Positions 48,977-60,992 of a stretch of DNA of 64,000 nt are shown piece after piece. The stretch's first letter is position 1; the number at the start of each line of letters is the position of its first letter. A program made the position numbers and the translations under genes. Source of the stretch: Eutreptiella sp. 'Long Island Sound 2002' (lineage: Eukaryota > Euglenozoa > Euglenophyceae > Eutreptiales > Eutreptiaceae); the NCBI GenBank assembly GCA_964036045.1, contig OZ038380.1, forward strand, positions 117,103,699-117,167,698, read 5' to 3'. The notes beneath the pieces were generated by a model. The model had not been told where the DNA came from and ran no database searches. It worked only from the letters and a program-made list of their open reading frames with translations.

Positions 48977-50020
48977 CCACCTTGCTGCTGACCCCGGAGG
49001 GCACCCCCGTCAGGGGGGTGCACCTGGTGCGACTCCCCGCGGCAACCCCTGTTGACCCCTGCGGGCCCAGAGCCCTGAGCCCTGGCCCGGGACCGGGACT
49101 CGTGACGCCTTCCACCCCCATGCTGATGGATGGCCACTGGCCCTTGACCATCCGGGGCTACAACCAGGACCCGACCCCCCAGGCACCGCACGGCGGCGCC
49201 CAAGGCACACCACCGACACACCGGGAGCTGCTAGGAATGGCACGCCACACATACCTGACAGAATAGCTACGATGCTGAACTCCTATGGCTCCTCCGGGCA
49301 GGATGACCGCCTCCATCGCCGGTCCTGCTTGCGGTTCCCTTTTTCCCCACAGGTGCGCGGGAAACCCGAGCAGAGCGGGAGGGGCGCAGACTGGCGGAGT
49401 CCGCGGTACCGGTCAAGCCGCCGGCCGGGCAGCCCCTGGGCGACCCTCAGCGACCTTGAGCCTCCGGTCCCAGAACCCGCGTTTGCTGAGGAAGCCGCCC
49501 CCGCCAGCCAGGCCGCCGCCTTCGTCGCACCGCCCGTGGGCGGGGTCCCGGACACGCCGCCAGATCAGCCACATGGCACCGCTGCTACCGCCCAAGCCAG
49601 TCAAGTCACAGCCCCTGCCCGTTTGCCGGCCTGTGGGACCGGCGCTACACGGGCCAAAGATGCTTCGCCGGGCAGGCTTCAAGGATCTGCTGTGGCGGCG
49701 AAGGCGAGTGCGGAGAGGACACCAAGTACCACGCCCAGACCGAGCCCAGCAAAATACAAGTGAGCCCCCCCAATGCTGTACCTGCTGAAAGGATCCCCGG
49801 AGCCCAAGGCCGCCTTCCCCGAAGGGAGTCCACGGCCCGCCCGCGCCCCAGCCCCCAAGCGCACGCCGGCGGACATCACGCTGCCGCAGCTGCAACAGCG
49901 ATTGGTCCTGGCCGGACCCTAAGGGGGCGCGGGGCACGGAGGCCACAGAGAGGGCCGGGGAGGGGGCGACAATCGCGCGGGACTATGCGCAAAGCGCGGA
50001 GGGACACGGACGAGGACTGA
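48977..50020 (+). other. GC-rich stretch with only weak frames
   Basis: A 163-codon frame at 49,272-49,763 is low in information (Ala/Pro/Ser/Thr-rich) and has no motif. The rest carries overlapping frames on both strands. I do not support a gene here. Confidence 0.4.
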
Positions 50021-50066
50021 GGGCAAAAGAGGGAAGGTGGCAGGCGGCGGAGGGGGGTGGGCAGGT

Positions 50067-50201
50067 GCAAGAGAAGGGCAAAGGCACGGGCAGCGGCAGG
50101 GCGGGGCAGGCGCAAGGGAAGGGCAAAGGCACGGGCGGCGGCTGGTCGGGGCAGGCGCAAGGGAAGGGGAAAGGCACGGGCAGCGGCGGGGGGGGCGGGC
50201 A
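50067..50201 (+). repeat. 45-bp minisatellite, three copies
   Basis: GCAAGGGAAGGGCAAAGGCA (first copy GCAAGAGAAGG) starts at 50,067, 50,112 and 50,157, exactly 45 apart; read as protein each unit is QGKGKGTG followed by G/S/A residues. Confidence 0.8.
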
Positions 50202-50524
50202 CAAGGGAGGCGGAAAGGCCTGGGCGGCGGCATGTGGGGTACAGGGCAAGGTAAAGTGCACGGAGGAGGCAGCGGGCAGGAGGGGGCACACGGCGGCAGG
50301 GGACCAGGGGCAGAGAAGGAACCCGAGGGCAGCGAGGGAGCGGGCTGCGCAGGCCATCGCGGACAGGGAGGACGAGGCACACAGAGAAAGGGGGTGGGAA
50401 GGGCAAAGGACACCACACGCGATGGGATTGAGGGCGGGGCGGCCCCGCGACCGGAGGGCCAGGCGGTGCGGTGCATCCCCCCGCAGCATCAAGCGGATGC
50501 CGGCGCACCACGCCCACCGACACT

Positions 50525-50880
50525 TCTGGCTCGGCCCCCTCGACCCCTGGTCCCCGGCCCCCCACCTCCCACACACCTGCTGCCTCTGCGGGGCGTGTGA
50601 CACGGTGTCATCCGCCGTACCGGCGGACACTAGCAGCTGAGCGCAGTGCTCCCAACTGGCCGCGTGTCCCTGCCACGAGCCACACCCGGGCCCGCCCAGA
50701 GACACGGAGGAGGAGCCACTGGGACGGCGCAACAAGGGCGCGCAAACTTCCTTGCACGGTCACGCGGGCCCCGCGGGTGCCGTTCTCCTGTGGATCGACG
50801 TGCACCTGAGGGAGCCCACGTCCGTCGCGCACTTGTCGCACGTGTTTGCGCCCGTTTTGAGATTGACCAGCATTGTGATG
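50525..50880 (+). pseudogene. second copy of the Cys-cluster ORF
   Basis: LDPWSPAPHLPHTCCLCGAC and the ending HLREPTSVAHLSHVFAPV match the ORF at 47,549-48,031. A TGA after SSAVPADTSS (50,638-50,640) and a frame change break it. The two copies lie about 2.84 kb apart on the same strand. GC-rich sequence ends within 40 bases after it. Confidence 0.55.
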
Positions 50881-50899
50881 GCCGCCGCTTTTGCCCCCC

Positions 50900-53800
50900 A
50901 TGAGGACCCTTACGACGTCCCTGAGGTATCTTTCTTCCTTCGCTGAGATACCAAGCTTTCTCTTGTTTGCAGTTGTTATAGAATGACGATTCCCGACGTC
51001 GTTGTTCCATTGCCATGAGTGGCATCAGTCAGGCTGGAATTCGAACAATTTTATGTTTGTGAGGAAATTTCATCAAAATTCAACCATTGTCTATTATGTG
51101 ACCACAGGCGCTCGTCGTCGCAATCGCCAATGAAGGCGTCGCCTGTGCCGCAGCTCTGATAAGCCAAAATTGTAAAGTGAATTTTTGAGAACTTAACGGC
51201 GCAACACGCTTCGAGTGTTCCGCAATTTATTTCTCTATTTTCTGACATACGTCGCTGATTTTTCCCGTGAAGAAAAATCTCGAAAGGCGCTTTCATCCGC
51301 CAAGTCCAATAACAAGGGATTCGCGCTTTCAGGCCCCCTAGGGCGACCTAATGAGCCTCATAGGCACTATTGGTGAGGGTTTGCCCCTATCGACCTCATA
51401 TTGAAGCCATTGGGTCCCAACTCAATATGCCCAAAGGGTTATACATTTTGGGGACGTCCCAAAAATTTAGCAATCTCATGTACTTGGCGTCCAAGTGCTT
51501 GCACAACAATGTTGAGTTGGTATAATCTCTCTCGTTACACGCCTTAACACCCGGGTCATATCACTTGCCTTCTCCGGAGCGTGCATATGAGACTGATTCG
51601 AGGAACTGGGGCATGTTCCGTGAACTCATCGAAGGACAGTGGGAATAGACCAGTGACACAAAAGGATTCCTTCACTTGAGTAGTGCCGGCTACACTACCC
51701 CAAGCACTAGTGACATAGTCCACGAACCGGCTGTGCGTCAGTGACCGTCCCTGATGAGAACGGAGCCAGCGATCCTGGCCCCTGCGGATTTTGCGCTTCA
51801 GCGGTGCGAAAATGCTGACATACAGAAGTTGCGTGGTCAGCGCTTGGCGCAGAACCCGCAGATGACGACGACGATGATCCACCTCATCAGAATGACCGGC
51901 AGATGCACTTGGGTTACGGCACTGTCTGTTAATGTTTGCGTGTCCTTGTTTGCTGCAGACTTGCAGCGTTGCTAGCTACGGCTCGTCAGGTTGACCGGCA
52001 GGAGAACTTGGGTTGGAACACGGTCTGTATGTGTCTTCCAACGAACATTGTGTGCCTGTGCTTACGTGCTACACACTTGCACTTGCAACACACCTTATGG
52101 CACGCTTGACTGACCACTTCTTCGTGTACCGTTACGGCTTTGTTCCGCCTGCTTACCCGTCGCTTTGTTGTTGGTGCACAACCGTTTGATATTTCTGCGG
52201 GCTGTTTTCCTGCTTCTACGTGGGTTGCGCATCGGTCAACAGACAGCACGGCATGCGCAGCACGGGAATATGGCCATCCGCGGCAGTTGGTTGTGCTGCA
52301 CGCAGCGAACAATGCGGCATAAGGCATTTAATCATTGAACTAACGAAAATGGTCCAACAAACACTGCGCTTCAATATTATTTCTTTAACTATTTTGCCTA
52401 ATTACGTAATCACCGGGCGGGAATAATAAGGTCTGGCAGCTGCAACACCGCTTTTGCGGCATTTTGTTAGCTTGGCTGCGGCTGCAGCAGTAAGGTTAAT
52501 AATGCATCTGGGAGTTAGAATCCTCGTTCCACATCGAAATTGAGTATCTTAAGCTTCAAATCTCCTTACACATCAATCCATGTAAAATAATTCAGCACGG
52601 AATGTCGGGAGTCAACTGGTCAGCTTACCGTATGTCCATTATAACCCACTTGGCCACATTTTGTGCTTGAATGCCAAAAATCGACTTTTCAAAATGAGGT
52701 CGATTTCCAACCCAAGCACTTGCATGTGTGTTCAAGGACCAAGGTTACATACAAATATAGGCATACTTGGTCCTAGGCCACTAGGTTGGGTATTCAAGGC
52801 TCGGGTAGGGTTGTTCGGCAAATATGGGTCATTTTGTGTGCCCATTTGGCGGGTGTACCATTCCAAGACAAACCCGTTAATGGACCCCATATTAAGCGGA
52901 GCCCTTGTTCCCAACCAAAACCAACACTTGGAAAACTAACCTTCACCTAAGGACCCATGGAGAGCACACCCGAAGTGATGCGGTGCAAGCAAGGTGTGTT
53001 ATTTGCATTTTTCCATTTTTCCCTGTGTCCACTTGGGGAGCAGCGCAAATAACCTTTCAATGAACCCCAAATGCACCCCAAGGTTGGGATTGAAGAACCA
53101 TGTTATCGAGACATAGTGTGTGAATGGAATTATCGGCTACACCATCCAAGTCAGAGATATTGTAATATAATTGTGGGAATTTGAAGTCCAGTCTGCGTGT
53201 CTTTTCATCAATTTTACCATTTTCTGGTCGTCATGATGTCAAGTGGCTACCTTCCAACTCATCGTTGCACTCAATTGACATCATGATTCAGGTATGTGAT
53301 GGCAGTACATACCTGGGTGCCCAACACATCTTGGAGCTAGCCAATAACTCCCTATGGGCTTGGCACACCAAAGCCACCACGTGGGATATTAGGGTCAATC
53401 CCAAATCATGGGTTCACTTGGTGACCCTGCGGTTCCGAAGTCAAGGGGGGGTTTGGTCGACTCCCAAAAGGTATGTTGGACACATAGCAATTGGTTCCAA
53501 TTCTAGGGCACACCCTGGTCCAAGTCCCCACCATTAGTGTGCGCATTGTTGGCCATTTTCTGCCATTTCTTATATTTTCTGCTCGACGTGCACTAGCTCC
53601 AGCCCCCCCCGTGCACGCCATACACATGGACCAATGGACCACATATTGTATGTAGCTTATGTAGTTTGGTCCCCATGACTCACACAGCAGTTGCTCGTAC
53701 CGAAGCGCCCACTCACAAGGAGCTATGTCAAGGTGAGTGTGGACAATTTTGCCATTTTGGCACTTGTAGGTACGATTTCGGCCATTACCATGCGATGGCG

Positions 53801-54612
53801 CACGGACATCTTTGGGAACCAAGTACGTGACGGCCCACACTTGACCCCCATTGGGTCCCACACTGAACGTTGAGTGCCGTCTCCTAGCCATCATAGAGGA
53901 ATACCCTTGGGGATACGTTCCATTTTTGCTCATTTTTGGCCATGCCAAAAGACCCCATTTTCGGGGCCCAATTTCAGCCCCCCGATGTGGTCCATTGGGG
54001 GCCCCATATCTTTTCGCCCATGAGGATCCCGGACCCAGTTTGAAGTCTTGCACGTAGATATGAGTCTTAGCCGCGACCCCTCATTGCATTAATCATGGGT
54101 CCAGCCTTGGCTGTCCGAGCCACTCCTGTGGGCTGCCTCACGTTTGCCTATTTTTTGCTATTTGTGAGGTCTTTAGTGCACCCTTATGGACGCCCCCTTG
54201 GATGCACTATTGGTGGATGTTTGAGGCCTAAGTCCTGAGTGCCCATTGCTCCTTTGCGTTTGCTGTGGGACCTTGGGGGCAGTCCATTAGGACATGTTAT
54301 TGTAAAAACGAATTGCTGAATTTGTGTGTTTTGAGGGCACGTCCCAACTCTATATCCCCATACCCAATGGAGAGCGGAAACTGCCGATTTGCATGTGGGT
54401 CAGGTATGAGCTCTTGTCCTGATATTTGTCCATTGTTCTTCCCTTCCTCTCAGGGGATGTCTATCTCTTATTTGTATTGTTGTTGATAATTGGATTGAGA
54501 TTCAAGTGTGGACTTCCTGCTCCTGCTGCATTGGAGTGTCGTGGTGTTGATCCAAGGGTAACCAGGACAAGGCCATCCTTCCTTTACGAAGAAAGAGTCG
54601 AAGGGAAAAAGT
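50900..54612. other. AT-richer stretch without recognisable genes; may hold the gypsy2 LTR
   Basis: A sharp drop in GC at about 50,890 marks the end of element A. Only short frames follow, with no motif on either strand. Because a PBS lies at 54,613, the 5' LTR of gypsy2 should end just before it, but without a second LTR copy its start cannot be placed. Between 52,640 and 54,060 the sequence is rich in ACTTGG/CCCATTTG-like words, which could be LTR or an unrelated repeat. Confidence 0.4.
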
Positions 54613-54624
54613 TGGTAGCAGAGG
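54613..54624 (+). other. primer-binding site of gypsy2, initiator tRNA-Met type
   Basis: TGGTAGCAGAGG, the same 12 bases as the gypsy1 PBS. It is preceded by GGGAAAAAGT rather than a CA-ended LTR, so the LTR border is not clean. The Gag-like frames begin 48 bases later on the same strand, which supports the assignment. Confidence 0.6.
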
Positions 54625-54660
54625 CAGTTCTTTGCTCCTCCAGCACCAAGAGTACGAGAT

Positions 54661-56699
54661 GTGCTCAAGAACGACCTGCAGAGCAGAAGAACAACAAGAA
54701 GAACAACAACAAGATCCATCATCATTGACAACTCCAACCAGCCCACACTTGAGGACTTGAACGGCATTGGCGAGATGGGACCGACACCACTGAGGACACA
54801 CGTCCATCCCATGAAAGGACATCCGTCGGACTCATCTTCCGACTAGCATATGCCCAGCCCGCTGCTGAGGATGACCTACAGCAAGCCGCAGGCTGCCGGT
54901 GCGTTGACTGGGCCTATTTGTGGGCCCCTGACTACCCAACAGCACCCGGCAAACGAGCCGCGGATGGAAGAAGACTTTGACAGGTCAAGCCGGGCCCGAA
55001 CGGACCTCAACTGAAGCCAAATGATGGATGCTGTCGAGTGGACGGCGATTGATGGCAGTCGAGTGCGCCAGGTACGGGTTGTAGACTTCCAGATCGATGC
55101 CTTCCTGGCAATGGCCCATTTACGGGATCTTACGAAGACCTTCGCTTGGTATCGGGACACCATGGAGGAGATCACGAACGTGACCATTATGGCCATCCAT
55201 CAGGTACGGCAGCTGACAGATGGGTTGCGGCAACCAACCATGCAATCTTTGAATTCTCATTGGTCGGACGGACATCGACTTCATCTATGAGTTGCCGAAC
55301 GGAAGGACCAGATGGAGAGGGTGATGAGTCAGGCAGGGACGCTATCTGGAGCCTGAGCCCCTGGACGCGCTGGCCTGGACAACCGGATTGACTTTATGCC
55401 GAATCAACTGCAGGTCCTGAAGTTTAGTCTGGCCACCCTGGAACGGGAGATCGCCGGCCTATCCCAGGCACAAGGGGATCACCGACATGGCCTAGGAGAA
55501 GTTCAGGCCGGGGTGCAGTCCATCAACGCCAAGGCGGACCAAACCAACGAAGCGGTCAGAGCGGCATCTGATCAGCTGGAAGTGATTAGCACTAAGATGG
55601 ACGAAACTGCCGCAAGTGTAGTGGCACAAGTGGAACAACCGCAGCTGCAGATGGAGGAGATCAAGGCCATAGAGACCAGATTGAGTCAACTAGACGCCTT
55701 TGGTGCCACCCACGAAGCTGCGGGGAACGCGTATCCCAGCCAGGTCAACGTGTTGCTGGAAGCCCTGGCCAGAATTGAACAGGAACAAGCTCAGTAGAAG
55801 GGGCCCAGCACCAACACACAGCGACGTCATGAAGAAGGCCTCAGAGAAACTCAAGACCAGGCTGTCCAACTGGGAATGAGGATCCTGAAAAGCGAACAAT
55901 TCTCCAGAAGATTGAAGACGCGAGACCGGGTTGGCCAATTAGAAGTGCAGGTAGAAGCGTTGGAGGGCTTGTCGCAGAACACTGAAGGCTCGATGACATG
56001 CCACGCACAGTGGCCGCCCGAAGGCTTTGACCCAAACGCCGTACGTCATCTGGCAAGGGAGCTAGGGCAGGTAAAGTCGTATTTTGAGGGGCAAATAAGG
56101 ACGGTCGGGCACAATATGGACACCCTGATGGCCCGAATGCAGGAGGAACACCTCAGGCCAAGGGGAGCTAACCCCATGAGGACCTTTTGGGGGATATTTC
56201 TCGGAACCCTCACGGGTGTCCGGGGCAGGACCAAGCACCCGTTCATGCATCCACAATTGGTCCGCCCTGATGATTTCCTTTATGAGACGCATCGATCGAG
56301 TGGAGTCTCAGACCATCGGGTACCAACCAATGATGGCATGCCACCGAGGGGAAACCAAGACCCGAATGCCGATTTCAGGGATTGTAGAGTGAGTTTAGGG
56401 TGAGTGCACTGAGGGTAGGTTTGAACCCGGGGCAATGGAACATTTCCCGAAGGGCAAAAAACTGCCCAAGATTAAAACCAGTAACGGTCCCCTTGCGTGG
56501 TGTTGCGTTTTCAGAGGCGCCTACGCTCCCAACGCCATCACTAAACCCCACTCCCGTGGATGTATATCCCGGTGGGGATGGAAGCCCGTGGTCTGGACCG
56601 GGGGTGTATAACGCCATGGCCACGCCCCTACTGGACCCCCGAACCCTGAAGGATGTAGAAGTCCGGGACGTCGTTCCCACTTGGGACAGCGACGGGTGA
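54661..56699 (+). pseudogene. gypsy2 Gag N-terminal, coiled-coil region
   Basis: Pieces in several frames: 55,021-55,290 (FAWYRDTMEEITNVTIMAIH), 55,396-55,797 with long heptad-like helices (LKFSLATLEREIAGLSQAQG; EEIKAIETRLSQLDAFG), 55,876-56,403 (VGQLEVQVEALEGLSQNTEG; VRHLARELGQVKSYFEGQIR) and a Pro-rich piece to 56,699. Single stops and frame changes separate them. Strong coiled-coil potential and position before the capsid fit a Gag N-terminal domain. Confidence 0.6.
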
Positions 56700-56769
56700 A
56701 GGTAGAGGACTGGGTTCTGTCCTATGCCAGGTAGGAGCGAGACGTGGCGCTCGCGCTAGGCGGAGGAAA

Positions 56770-57682
56770 GCTTATCTAAAACGATTTTCGGGGCAATCCC
56801 CCAAAAGACCTTGCGGACCCGATTAACAAAAGGGTGATCTGTAGGAACCTGAGTTATGCCCAAGTGAAAGAGGGTGTTTTGTGAGAGGTCAAATGCGAGG
56901 TGAACAGAGGTGTCTCCGACCATGTTTTCTATGGGCTAACCGTTCCTAAGAACTGTTCGGTAGGTGAGCTGTCCAACTTCATGGAGGATTTCGTTTCCTG
57001 GGGCAGTCAAGTGCGAGAGAAGGTTACATTTGGTGATGCCCGACAGAAGTAATTGGAGGCTTTGGACCACCATGACGGCCTCATTTATGAGATTGATAAT
57101 GAGGGCAACAAGTCGGGGGAACTTGAATTCACCTACCTCACCTTGTACCTTTTCTGCTAAGTGGAACTCAGAAAGAAGGACGCTGTCAAGCGTCATGAGG
57201 ATCACCCAAAATGGCGATTGTTGCCCTTGAATAAGAGCCCCAATGTGGCGTCTTTGAATTTCATTGTTGCGGAGCCCGTGGAATAACAAATGAATGCAAT
57301 TGGGGAGTCTGAGGCTCCGCCTAGCGCGAGTGATGCCCAGGTGTTTGAACCACCTGACGAGTGGGATGAATGATATGTGAATGCCATAGGACAAAAGGTC
57401 CCTAAGAAAGGGCCTAAATGTCCATTTTGTGGTTTCCCGGGGCATACGGAGGATAGGTGTTGGAAAAAACACCCACACCTCTGAAAGCCGTTGATTTTCA
57501 AATCCAGCAAGCCCAAGTCAGGAACAGGACCTGGAAACCCGACGCCCAAGAGCACAGGTTCGCCCAAGGAATGCCCCAATTGCAAAACAACACGCCACCT
57601 GGTGGAACAGTGCTGGAAGAAGCACCCCCACCTCAAGGCTGAATTTGAAGCGAAAAGAGCGGTGAAACGGACCAAGTCCTAG
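56770..57682 (+). pseudogene. gypsy2 Gag capsid remnant and two CCHC zinc knuckles
   Basis: One frame reads through with about six stops: DLADPINKRVICRNLSYAQV, SNFMEDFVSWGSQVREKVTF, then a helix-rich part. At 57,419-57,459 is CPFCGFPGHTEDRC and at about 57,571-57,612 CPNCKTTRHLVEQC, both C-x2-C-x4-H-x4-C nucleocapsid knuckles. Each is followed by WKKHPHL, so the second arose by duplication of the first. Such knuckles bind the element RNA during packaging. Confidence 0.75.
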
Positions 57683-57703
57683 GGGCGTCAGTGGCCTGGT
57701 AAA

Positions 57704-59233
57704 GTGACGGCAGGGTCGCGTGTTAAGAAGCCACTGTTGAAAACCGACTTCGTGTTGGGTCTGAAACAAGCCCGTCCTTGTACTGTGCAACTCACCGATG
57801 GTGACCCGGCTCGGCTGAGGGAGCCCCGACCCGGCAATCCAAAAAGGCCGCGGAGAGGACTAATACTTTCAGGTGCATATACTATAGCCAATACACCTGA
57901 AAATGTCCTCCGTGAAATCGCAACCCGCATAGATGCGCGATGCGAGGTATTCGCCGTTGCTGGATGGGAAATTTGTGATGCAATGCACTATACGAAAGCT
58001 GAGTTTCCCATCTGCTTGGTTCGGGCCGGCAAGAACAGATCGTCTGGCGGGAACCAAGTAGTGAAACGCAGCGTGTCACTGCCGTTGTGGCACGACTAGA
58101 GGTATGTGACAGTGAAGTGTGTGCCAGCCACTGTCCGTTTGGCCTCCGTTGGGCCCCGAGGCTTTCTCAGATACCCTTTTCTTGCCCGTTATGGCCTTAC
58201 ACTGAGTCCTCCAAGAGGTTCCCTCGTGTTTGATGACGTCTCGCAGGAGAATCACATACAAGATGAGCCCTCAGCAGATGTTGAGGACCAGCACTCAGGT
58301 GTGGAGCCTGGAGTGCAGAAACTGATGGATCAGAATCAGTTGGCTGATTCCAATCCCATGTCTCAGGTCCAGGAGCAGGATCGGTTGACTGAATCCAGCC
58401 CCATTTTTCAGGTGCATGAGGTGTCAAATATACCCAATTTACAGAGTCAGGATCCGGATGTCAACAGTGATGATGCGAGCCAGAGTGGCCCACACCCGAA
58501 GAGGGATCCCACGCCTGATGCAGTCATGGTGACCTAAGAGGCAAGTACCCGTGGAGGGGAAGAAAAGGCTTGGGATTACTACATAGACATAGCCGCAGTG
58601 CTGGACTATCCAGAGGAACATCACGCCAAGATGGAAGATGGCAATGATCCCTCTTCGGGTGGATCCAGCGACGGAGGGTTGTTGAATTTCGACCCAACCC
58701 TGGGATTTATGGGAAACTTCGGCTAGTTGTGTGATTCTGAGGGGCGTATGGAGATGTCGGTTGTTTATGTGGGTCCAGACCCAGTAAACCGCCAGCGGCA
58801 TGTACCTCAAGAGCATCTTCTGGATGTGGAGGTGGATACACGGGGCCAGTCCAAGGACCTGCCCCGTGACACCGTCGTTTGGTCACCAATTTTTGACAGT
58901 TGTGAAAATATGGACGTCCAAGGCAATCAGGCCCACATTGCTTCCAGGACACCAGCCCGACACGCGAGGGGAAAGGTCCGGAGAATTCGGAACCGACAGA
59001 GCGGATCCAGATATGTGAGGTCCAGCGGGGAACCTTGTATCTTCACCCCCCAGTGGCTTCAAATGGTCTGCGATTGGGCCGGGGAAGAGTTTCGGCCGGA
59101 GCTTGACTCCTTGCCCAAGTTTCAGGGAGACCATGCTTTGGAACCGAACCCCCAGTCAACCTCCAGTAGGCGACAGCACAAGAAATGCATGCGAACCCTG
59201 ACCTGTGACCAAAACGGTCAACCCATGGGTTAG
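57704..59233 (+). pseudogene. gypsy2 protease-like segment and unknown downstream region
   Basis: Same frame as the knuckles, with stops near 57,680, 58,097, 58,535 and 58,724. At about 58,150-58,230 GFLRYPFLARYGLTLSPPRG resembles the closing segment of gypsy proteases (LG-x-x-FL-x-x-YG), with R for G; the DTG loop is not found. The following 330 codons (58,240-59,233) are acidic and Gln/Ser-rich and then basic (ARGKVRRIRNRQSGSRYV), with no known domain. Confidence 0.4.
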
Positions 59234-59339
59234 TTTGTACCCTGGAGTGACCACAGGTTTTTTCCCGATCCCAAGAAGTATGAGATTGCCGGCATAGTCA
59301 AAAAAATGCCGAGGCGATGTCGCGAGGGGAGTAATCATT

Positions 59340-60356
59340 GTGCCGGTCAGAACCAAAGAAACCTGGTTCTGGTCATTAGGGGAAGTTACCGTCAATTGGT
59401 GGGACCTTCCCCGAGATGAACCAATTTTTCAGGATGTCAAAGGGGGGAAACATATGCAGGAGCCTGATACTCAGTACGGGGGCAAAGCCTTCAACTGTTT
59501 GGATGACCAACACGAAGGCGTGCAACGTACCTACTGGAAGCGCCGTCCTAGGTATAATCTGGACTCTGAGGGAGGGTTGGACGAGGTTATTGGCACCCCG
59601 ACGTCCCACAAAGGGCTGAAAATTCATACTCCACGGCAACGTACTAACCTGTTTGGGAAGAGGCCCAAGGCAGCGGACCGCAGACGGTAGAGGCTCCAGT
59701 GCCAGGAGTTGGCACACCTCGGACAGGGCCCTGTGGATACGCCAGACCCTGAGTTGTCAAAGGAGAGTCGCTCCCTAATGCCAGAACCCTTCATCCAGCT
59801 CCAAGTTGAGCAGATGAATGCCCGCAATAAAATCACTGAGTTGCAACTAGCTCCAACCAAGGCCCCCGACCAGTTTCAGGAGGCCTCAGCAGAACTAACC
59901 AAAATCTGCTCCACTGATGGTCAGGGTGTGGTTCCCGACAAGGGTACACCCACGGGGCCAGACCTCAAGGCGAGAACTCAACCACCTGCTTGGATGGCTC
60001 GCTCATTCGCCTACGTAACCAAGCATAGCCCGTAGCTTGATAAGCACGAAAGGTTGTGCGAAAAGGTTTCTCATTGGCGCACCAAGGTGGATCCCATACT
60101 CAGAGAGCCCATACCGCTCATGATATCCGACTTGGCGCCTCCTACCGCTTTGTTTAAGGACAGAGAAATTAGTGTTAGGTCATTGATCGAATCTGATGGT
60201 GAGCTCCTTGGTGAGTTAGACACCGGGCTTCGCAACAGCATCTATGAGGACTTCGCAGATTCGGCGTCCGACCCTACGGGGACCGAATATGCAAAAATTG
60301 AGGCTAATGCCTTGAAGCGAGGTCCAAAGAATGTGAGTTTCTGCAAACTGGAGTAG
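59340..60356 (+). pseudogene. gypsy2 Pol region ahead of RT, unknown
   Basis: The frame of the RT extends upstream to 59,340 with stops at about 59,688, 60,033 and 60,354. It contains a helix (FIQLQVEQMNARNKITELQL) and, close to RT, GELDTGLRNSIYEDFADS. The DTG there lies only about 90 codons before the conserved RT blocks, so I do not call it a protease active site. Confidence 0.35.
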
Positions 60357-60368
60357 AAGCCTGGCTCT

Positions 60369-60992
60369 GAACCCCGAGCATGCAACCTCATACAGGCTGT
60401 GGAAATCAAGGAGGAGGAGAGGAACTAAAAAATCAAAGTATTCCTTGATAAAGGATGGATTGTCTGATCCCACAGTGCCTGGGTCGCGAGAGGGTTCCTG
60501 GTTCCAAAACTAGGAAACGGCAAATGGAGATTGGTCATCGATTAACAGTACCTGAACTCGTGTCCAGAAGGACATGAGTTCCCATTACCGCTGATCGAAG
60601 ACCTTCTCCAAGGGCAGGCTTGAAACCATCTCTGGACCCTTCTGGAACTGGAAGATGACTTCCACCAGATGCCCCTGTTGGAGGAGTGCAGGCACTTAAA
60701 CGCCTTTTGCAACCCTGCAGGGACATTTGAGTGGAAGGTCCTGCGCACGGGGGTTAAGGTTACGCCACAGGCTTTTCAGCGCCTTGTGAGCTGGTGTGTT
60801 GGCCGCCTTAGATTCCATATCAGAGCCTATATAGATGACATTCTAGTAGGCACGCGAACCACTTGCAGTGACAAAGGAAAACTCCTCGATTCGCAAGCCA
60901 TAATGGAACATTATAAACTCGTGCGTGAATTGTTGGAGGAATTAAAGGAGTGCCACTTGCAAGTCAAAAAGGAAAAATGTCTCCGGATGCTA
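60369..60992 (+). pseudogene. gypsy2 reverse transcriptase, truncated
   Basis: RT blocks in order: FLVPKLGNGKWRLVIDYQYL, FPLPLIEDLLQGQA, a stop, LWTLLELEDDFHQMPL, VTPQAFQRLVSWCVG and AYIDDILVGTRTTC (YIDD at about 60,831-60,842). It ends in the thumb segment HLQVKKEKC. Stops at about 60,426, 60,468 and 60,621 inactivate it. After codon ~60,990 the open frame continues by chance into element B. Confidence 0.8.

Larger units (their letters stand above)
23920..50890 (+). mobile_element. composite: degraded non-LTR retrotransposon A with nested insertions
   Basis: The GC-rich plus-strand pieces read in the order expected of a non-LTR retrotransposon: monomer array, zinc-finger ORF, C2H2 finger, APE-like endonuclease, linker, RT with YIDD, RNase H-like piece, zinc knuckle. 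The pol frame is interrupted by a LINE (31,629-34,370), a TIR element (38,131-40,567) and a tandem LTR element (40,649-44,858); removing them rejoins the flanking sequence. Many stops and frame changes show it is dead. Whether the array and the ORFs after 46,410 belong to the same element is inferred from strand and composition only. Confidence 0.6.
54613..60992 (+). mobile_element. decayed Ty3/gypsy element (gypsy2), cut in RT
   Basis: PBS, coiled-coil Gag, capsid-like region, two zinc knuckles, protease-like segment and Ty3-type RT occur in order on the plus strand, with many stops and at least three frame changes. At about 60,990 the sequence turns within RT into a GC-rich C-type element copy, so RNase H, integrase and the 3' LTR are missing from the window. 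It is clearly older than gypsy1. Confidence 0.75.

Noticed and set aside
48625-50735. Pro/Arg-rich minus-strand frames of 100-250 codons
   Set aside because: They lie opposite better plus-strand frames and show only composition, including the 45-bp repeat.
60210-60260. DTG in GELDTGLRNSIYEDF as a protease active site
   Set aside because: It lies only about 90 codons before the conserved RT blocks, leaving no room for the rest of a protease; a protease-like closing segment is at about 58,150-58,230 instead.
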